Shown piece after piece: positions 60,177 through 64,000 of a stretch of DNA of 64,000 nt. The translations under genes were made by a program, and so were the position numbers. The notes beneath the pieces were generated by a model that was given only the letters and a program-made list of their open reading frames with translations, had not been told where the DNA came from and did not search any database. The DNA is from Planctomycetaceae bacterium. Its GTDB lineage: Bacteria; Planctomycetota; Planctomycetia; Pirellulales; Pirellulaceae. Position 1 is the stretch's first letter; each line of letters opens with the position of its first letter. Location of the stretch: NCBI GenBank assembly GCA_002723275.1, contig PBNZ01000002.1, positions 369,745-433,744 of the forward strand. The letters are read 5' to 3'.

Positions 60177-60473
60177 TTGACGGATTCTAGTATTACAAAC
60201 GAGATTAAAGGCGGTTCACATGAGGGATTCATCTTTGCTCGTGTCGTTGACCTCGACGATCTCAAGATTCTCGTCGAAGATTATTTGCAATCAAAGATCG
60301 CTGATGCTGATCTGAATGGCGCGTTTAACTCGTCGGACTTCGTCTGTGTTTTCCGCGCAGGGAAATATGAAGATACCGTTGACGATAATCTTGATTGATC
60401 GGAAGGTGACTGGAATTGCGATGGCGATTTTACGACACGCGATATTGTTTTTGCATTTCAATTAGGATCTTAA
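60177..60473 (+). pseudogene. Remnant of a dockerin-like PEP-CTERM family gene
   Basis: The frame reads DLDDLKILVEDYLQSKIAD then DADLNGAFNSSDFVCVFRAG, matching DLKFFVED and GDGNLDGQFNTSDLVGFFQGG in the gene at 51263. A TGA interrupts it at 60396-60398. The same frame then continues GDWNCDGDFTTRDIVFAFQL to a TAA at 60471, exactly where the second loop unit of the family belongs. The N-terminal domain and the PEP-CTERM tail are missing. It is a truncated, stop-interrupted copy. The neighbouring spacers may hold further decayed sequence. Confidence 0.8.
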
Positions 60474-60969
60474 ACCGCAGCGTTCAAGGCTTCAGAAACG
60501 GGGGTCGCAGCCAGTTTGATGCGTCTTCGCAAGCTGATGAGTTTGTCGAAAACGAGTAGATCGACCTGCTCAAGGCTGGCCAGCATCCGTCGAACGATTC
60601 GGAAACGGCGATCGAAACCTTATTTTCCCCGCCGAATCATGAGATATTTGAATTTGATGAATTCAGCGAAATCTGGAATAAATCCAATCGTTTGAAGAAA
60701 ACGGTTTCCAGCGAAAGTTTTTCGAAAGACTTTGGCCGATTAAGACACATCATTTAAATGAAGATTTGATGTCTTGATTGTTCGGGACCAAGCGATACGC
60801 CTTCGAAGCTTCAGCGGACGAATCGACTGTTTTTTGCTAATATGAAACGGGCGACGATGACGGGCAGTTGAACGAATTGAGTGCAGCCGCGTCCCCGGAA
60901 TTATCTGCATCAGATTTTCTTTGCCGCATGAATAGGCGATTGCACTCAGACGCTGTGATCAACCCGTAA
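60474..60969. other. Spacer before the DUF1592 operon
   Basis: About 500 bases; one frame has stretches that look protein-like (about 60480-60750) but is broken by stops. It may be more of the decayed dockerin gene. The operon promoter should be near its right end. Confidence 0.4.
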
Positions 60970-63729
60970 ATGCACTCCCGTCGGGACGATGGAATACCAC
61001 GATCAATGACAACCACTTATCTCAAACTCGTCAAAGCACTGCTGATTGCGTTCTTGATCCCGTTTTGGGTTGTTGGCATCACGCTTGATTCTTCGATGTC
61101 CGTCCGAGCCGCCGTTCAAGAAGAGGATGACGATCGGGATCGCGAAGAGTTCGAGGAAGAAGAAGAGGAGTTCGACGAGGAAGAAGGCGAACATCTCGGT
61201 GAGCTTTTCGAAATCCGAGAGGAACTTGAGCGCGAACTCGAGGAAGTTGAATCATCGGCGGCAAGATTGAAGGAACGCATCTCGATGATTGATGAGTTCA
61301 TTGAGAAGGTTAAAAGACGGTTTGTACTTGAAGAACAAGTTGAGCAAGCGGAAGAAGACGGCGACGATGCGCGTGCAGAAAAACTTGTGCGCGAAGTAGA
61401 ACGGCTGGATGCCGAAATTGAAACTCGCGAGCGTATTTTGGAAATCGAGTATGAGCTTTTCGAAGTTGAAGAAGGGCTGCGGGAAGCACGCGAAGAAGAC
61501 GATGAAGAAAGCATTGAACTGCATGAGGGATTGATCGAAGGCTTGCGTGAAGTTCAGGAGATTACCAAGAAACTAATCCCCGTCTATTTGAATGGCCCCG
61601 AGTCGGCTGAGGTGCGTTTGGAACAAGAACGCGTCAGGATTACCACCAGGTTGGAAAAGATTTTTCATTCGCTTCGTGTTTTGGAAGAATTGCGCGAGGC
61701 TGAAGAAGAAGATGATGAGGAGCGGATTGAGGAACTCGAAGAGAAGCTGCGGGAATTGCGACGCGGTATCGACCAGCGAAACAGCGATTCAGCTCAGGAA
61801 GAGGATGACGAAGGAAACGCATCCGTCGAAATCCCTCAGCCCATTGTGGTCAACGAGCAAACGCTGTCGCCTTATGCCAACATGGATATCCAGCGCGATG
61901 TGGCTCCACTGCTCCGTAAGTACTGCGTTGATTGTCACGGGAACGATTCATCTTCAGGCGAATTGAATCTGGAAGAATTGCTCATCGAATCGCCAATCGT
62001 CAGGAGCCGAAAACAATGGATCAACGTGATCGAACAGACGAAGAATCACGTGATGCCAACGGAAGATGGCCTACAACCTGATCGTGAAGATCGCAAGACG
62101 ATCGTGTTGGCACTTCATCATGCCATTCACAATTTTGATTACAGCGATATTCGCGATCCGGGATTTGAAGCAACGCGAAGATTGACGCACCGAGAGTACA
62201 GTAACACGGTTCGCGATCTTTTCGGAATTGAAATCGATGTGGTTGACCGTTTTCCTGACGACCTGACAGCGACCAGTGGCTTTGACAACAGCGCAAACTC
62301 GCTGTTCATACAACCGTTGCTTATGGAGCGGTATATTGGCATTGCGGAATACGTTGTGATGTCGGCTTTACCGTTGCAGCCCCAGGGTGCTGCGGAAGAG
62401 GCGGCTCGCAAACATTTTTTCAAGGATCGCCCAAGTTCGCCCGAAGAAGTCAAGCAAGCCGCAACCAGACTGCTTGAAAAATTTCTCTTGCGTGCTTTTC
62501 GGCGTCCATTCAAGCCGGGTGAAGTGCAACGCTACGTACGGCCCGTCGTAGCCGCCGTGCAAAGTGGAACTGACTATGAATCGGCTATCCGATCGTCGTT
62601 GCAAACGATTTTGATATCGCCGAGTTTTTTGTTGCTGACCGAATCGATACGTGGCACTGGGTCGGAACCTTACCGCGCAAGCGATTGGGAACTCGCAAGT
62701 CGCCTTTCGTACTTTTTATGGGCCTCGATGCCCGATGATGAATTGTTCGAACTGGCAGCGGCGGGACGACTTCGTGATAACAACGTGTTAAGGCAGCAGG
62801 TCGATCGCATGATTAACGATCCCAAGGCCGATACGTTGGGTACAGTCTTCGCCTCACAATGGTTGGGGTCGCAACACTTGGGCGTTCGCATGAGATTAGA
62901 TCCGATCGACAATCCGTGGTGCACGGAGTCGTTGATGACAGCGATGCGCGATGAAACGTCGATGTTCTTCAATCACCTGGTGCGTCAAAATCGACCGATC
63001 ACCGAGCTGATTAACGCTGACTATACCTTTCTCAATCAGGAACTCGCGAAGCTCTACAACATTCAGGGCGTTCAAGGCGCCAAAATGAGATTGGTAAAGC
63101 TCGAAGATACGAAACGTCGAGGCGGGATCTTCGGTCAAGGAAGCTTGCTGGCTGTGACGTCGGCACCCTATCGTACGAGTCCCGTAAGTCGTGGGCATTG
63201 GATTTTAGACAATGTGCTTGGTACGCCTCCGCCTCCACCACCCCCGAATGTGAGTGAACTCCCTGAGGAAATTGAAGAAAATCGACGCCTTTCATTCCGG
63301 GAAAAACTTGAGCTGCATCGCAGTAAGCCAAACTGTTACGCTTGCCACAGCCAAATGGATCCGCTCGGATTTAGCTTAGAGCAGTACGATTGGTTCGGCC
63401 GATATCGGACACGACGCGGACGACAAACCATTGATCCGAAGGGGCAGCTTCCAAATGGTACAGAATTCACCGGCTTGGCGGGATTGAAGCAGGTGATTGT
63501 GGAGCAAAGACGGGACGACCTCGTGCGCCAGATGTCGCAAAAAATGTTGTCCTATGCTCTTGGTCGACAACTAGAATACTACGATGAACCTGCGATTCGA
63601 CAGATTGTCTCCAAGGTGATGGCTGAAAACGACCAAATGCAGACGCTGCTGCAGGAGGTTGTTCTCAGTTTCCCATTTCAATACAAGATGAATCGGCCAA
63701 GTCAGGTGGCCACAACGGAGAAACCATGA
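60970..63729 (+). CDS. DUF1587/1595/1592/1588/1585 planctomycete cytochrome with acidic coiled-coil insert
   Basis: The 919-residue product has a membrane leader (LVKALLIAFLIPFWVVGITL); ATG 61006 is an alternative start. A very acidic coiled coil (residues about 50-280, runs of Glu/Asp broken by leucine heptads) is followed by planctomycete cytochrome CVDCH (about 318). Then come DUF1587 (TRRLTHREYSNTVRDLFGIE), DUF1595 (FLLRAFRRPFKPGEVQRYV), DUF1592 (ISPSFLLLTE, ASRLSYFLWASMPDDELFEL), DUF1588 (RGGIFGQGSLLAVTSAPYRT) with CYACH (about 791), and DUF1585 (MLSYALGRQLEYYDEPAI). Such genes always pair with DUF1552, as here. The substrate is unknown; surface polysaccharide degradation has been suggested for the family. 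Confidence 0.95.
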   Translation: MHSRRDDGIPRSMTTTYLKLVKALLIAFLIPFWVVGITLDSSMSVRAAVQEEDDDRDREEFEEEEEEFDEEEGEHLGELFEIREELERELEEVESSAARLKERISMIDEFIEKVKRRFVLEEQVEQAEEDGDDARAEKLVREVERLDAEIETRERILEIEYELFEVEEGLREAREEDDEESIELHEGLIEGLREVQEITKKLIPVYLNGPESAEVRLEQERVRITTRLEKIFHSLRVLEELREAEEEDDEERIEELEEKLRELRRGIDQRNSDSAQEEDDEGNASVEIPQPIVVNEQTLSPYANMDIQRDVAPLLRKYCVDCHGNDSSSGELNLEELLIESPIVRSRKQWINVIEQTKNHVMPTEDGLQPDREDRKTIVLALHHAIHNFDYSDIRDPGFEATRRLTHREYSNTVRDLFGIEIDVVDRFPDDLTATSGFDNSANSLFIQPLLMERYIGIAEYVVMSALPLQPQGAAEEAARKHFFKDRPSSPEEVKQAATRLLEKFLLRAFRRPFKPGEVQRYVRPVVAAVQSGTDYESAIRSSLQTILISPSFLLLTESIRGTGSEPYRASDWELASRLSYFLWASMPDDELFELAAAGRLRDNNVLRQQVDRMINDPKADTLGTVFASQWLGSQHLGVRMRLDPIDNPWCTESLMTAMRDETSMFFNHLVRQNRPITELINADYTFLNQELAKLYNIQGVQGAKMRLVKLEDTKRRGGIFGQGSLLAVTSAPYRTSPVSRGHWILDNVLGTPPPPPPPNVSELPEEIEENRRLSFREKLELHRSKPNCYACHSQMDPLGFSLEQYDWFGRYRTRRGRQTIDPKGQLPNGTEFTGLAGLKQVIVEQRRDDLVRQMSQKMLSYALGRQLEYYDEPAIRQIVSKVMAENDQMQTLLQEVVLSFPFQYKMNRPSQVATTEKP

Positions 63730-64000
63730 GTTTTCACAGACCGATTTCTCGGCGTACGATGCTTCGCGGTGCTGGCGCTGCGGTTTGCTTGCCGTTGCTT
63801 GATGTCATGGGATCGCAATCAGCGATCGGTGCGGCAAAAGCGGAAATGCCGGTCAGGTTGTGTTACCTCTATTTTCCCAATGGTGTTGCGGAAGGTGCTT
63901 GGAAGCCCGAAAAGGTCCAATCAGATAGTACGCTGTCGAGCTTGAATCGATGGATGAAACCGCTGGAGCCATTCAAATCCGACATCGTGATTCCACGGAA
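63726..64000 (+). CDS. DUF1552 protein (3' end outside window)
   Basis: The ATG overlaps the previous stop as ATGA, so translation is coupled to the DUF1592-type gene. The visible 91 residues begin with a Tat-like leader (ISRRTMLRGAGAAVCLPLLD). The DUF1552 start follows (VRLCYLYFPNGVAEGAWKPE, SSLNRWMKPLEPFKSDIVI). These proteins are the regular partner of DUF1592 cytochromes in planctomycetes and are exported. The reading frame leaves the window at its right edge, so its full length is not visible. Confidence 0.93.
   Translation, partial: MSFHRPISRRTMLRGAGAAVCLPLLDVMGSQSAIGAAKAEMPVRLCYLYFPNGVAEGAWKPEKVQSDSTLSSLNRWMKPLEPFKSDIVIPR

Noticed and set aside
60396-60398. In-frame TGA between two dockerin units, considered as selenocysteine
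   Set aside because: No SECIS-like hairpin is evident, the fragment lacks both its domain and its tail, and dockerin loops have no redox site. A dead gene is simpler.
61003-61524. Long minus-strand frames opposite the acidic coiled coil (Ser/Arg-rich)
   Set aside because: They are the reverse of Glu/Asp codons (GAA, GAG, GAC) and so stay open by chance. They have no start signals.

Overview
The window reads as chromosome of a planctomycete, most likely a Pirellulales-type marine or freshwater lineage. The evidence is a set of families typical of that phylum: a DUF1559 pseudopilin, a DUF1592/DUF1587-type cytochrome followed by DUF1552, several PEP-CTERM and dockerin-like exported proteins, a lamin-tail/CotH/chitobiase-C protein with an LEPR-XLL-like N-terminus, many secreted beta-propellers, a PQQ/multiheme fusion, and fhcA of methanopterin-linked C1 metabolism. 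I saw no tRNA, rRNA, CRISPR array, insertion sequence or prophage. Most genes are single or in short operons, with long AT-richer spacers between them.

Layout. 1-2363 (minus): CotH-type exported protein running off the left edge. 3173-5447: TPP riboswitch and thiC. 5897-9187 (minus): PrcB-like lipid- or periplasm-targeted protein and a large pectate-lyase-like beta-helix protein. 10236-12236: decayed ilvD remnant, hemB and sufE. 12738-16508: secreted small protein, SMP-30 propeller, His-rich lipoprotein and DUF1559 pseudopilin. 17402-22073: FmdB-like protein without its zinc ribbon, a GH43-like propeller, a duplicated alpha/beta-barrel protein, and an esterase-propeller fusion. 22400-26284: PEP-CTERM protein, a broken HEAT/cytochrome c gene, and a sialate O-acetylesterase. 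26540-31391: lipid kinase, PTPS/QueD-like protein, fhcA and a Tat-exported beta-helix protein. 31715-34279: two exported PEP-CTERM proteins.

34437-47088 is the most coherent region. It carries a COG0523 GTPase with its own partner gene, a truncated ZnuA-like binding protein, a LolD/FtsX-type ABC pair, a secreted thioredoxin-like protein ending in a Cys cluster, and a Fur/Zur-family regulator. Palindromes of the type TGCAA-n-TTGCA recur in the control regions here and nowhere else in such density, which suggests a metal (probably zinc) regulon. Embedded in it is a translationally coupled four-gene membrane operon (small membrane protein, prepilin-peptidase-like, DUF58, transglutaminase-like). 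Its two enzyme-like members have both lost their canonical catalytic residues. A ZIP transporter lies nearby at 50140.

47241-64000: ceramidase-like protein, Tat-exported sugar isomerase-like protein, ZIP transporter, dockerin/PEP-CTERM protein, PQQ propellers, a triheme PQQ dehydrogenase, an EF-hand protein, a dead dockerin gene fragment, and the start of a DUF1592-DUF1552 operon cut by the right edge.

All calls rest on reading the sequence and on remembered family features. No database search was run.
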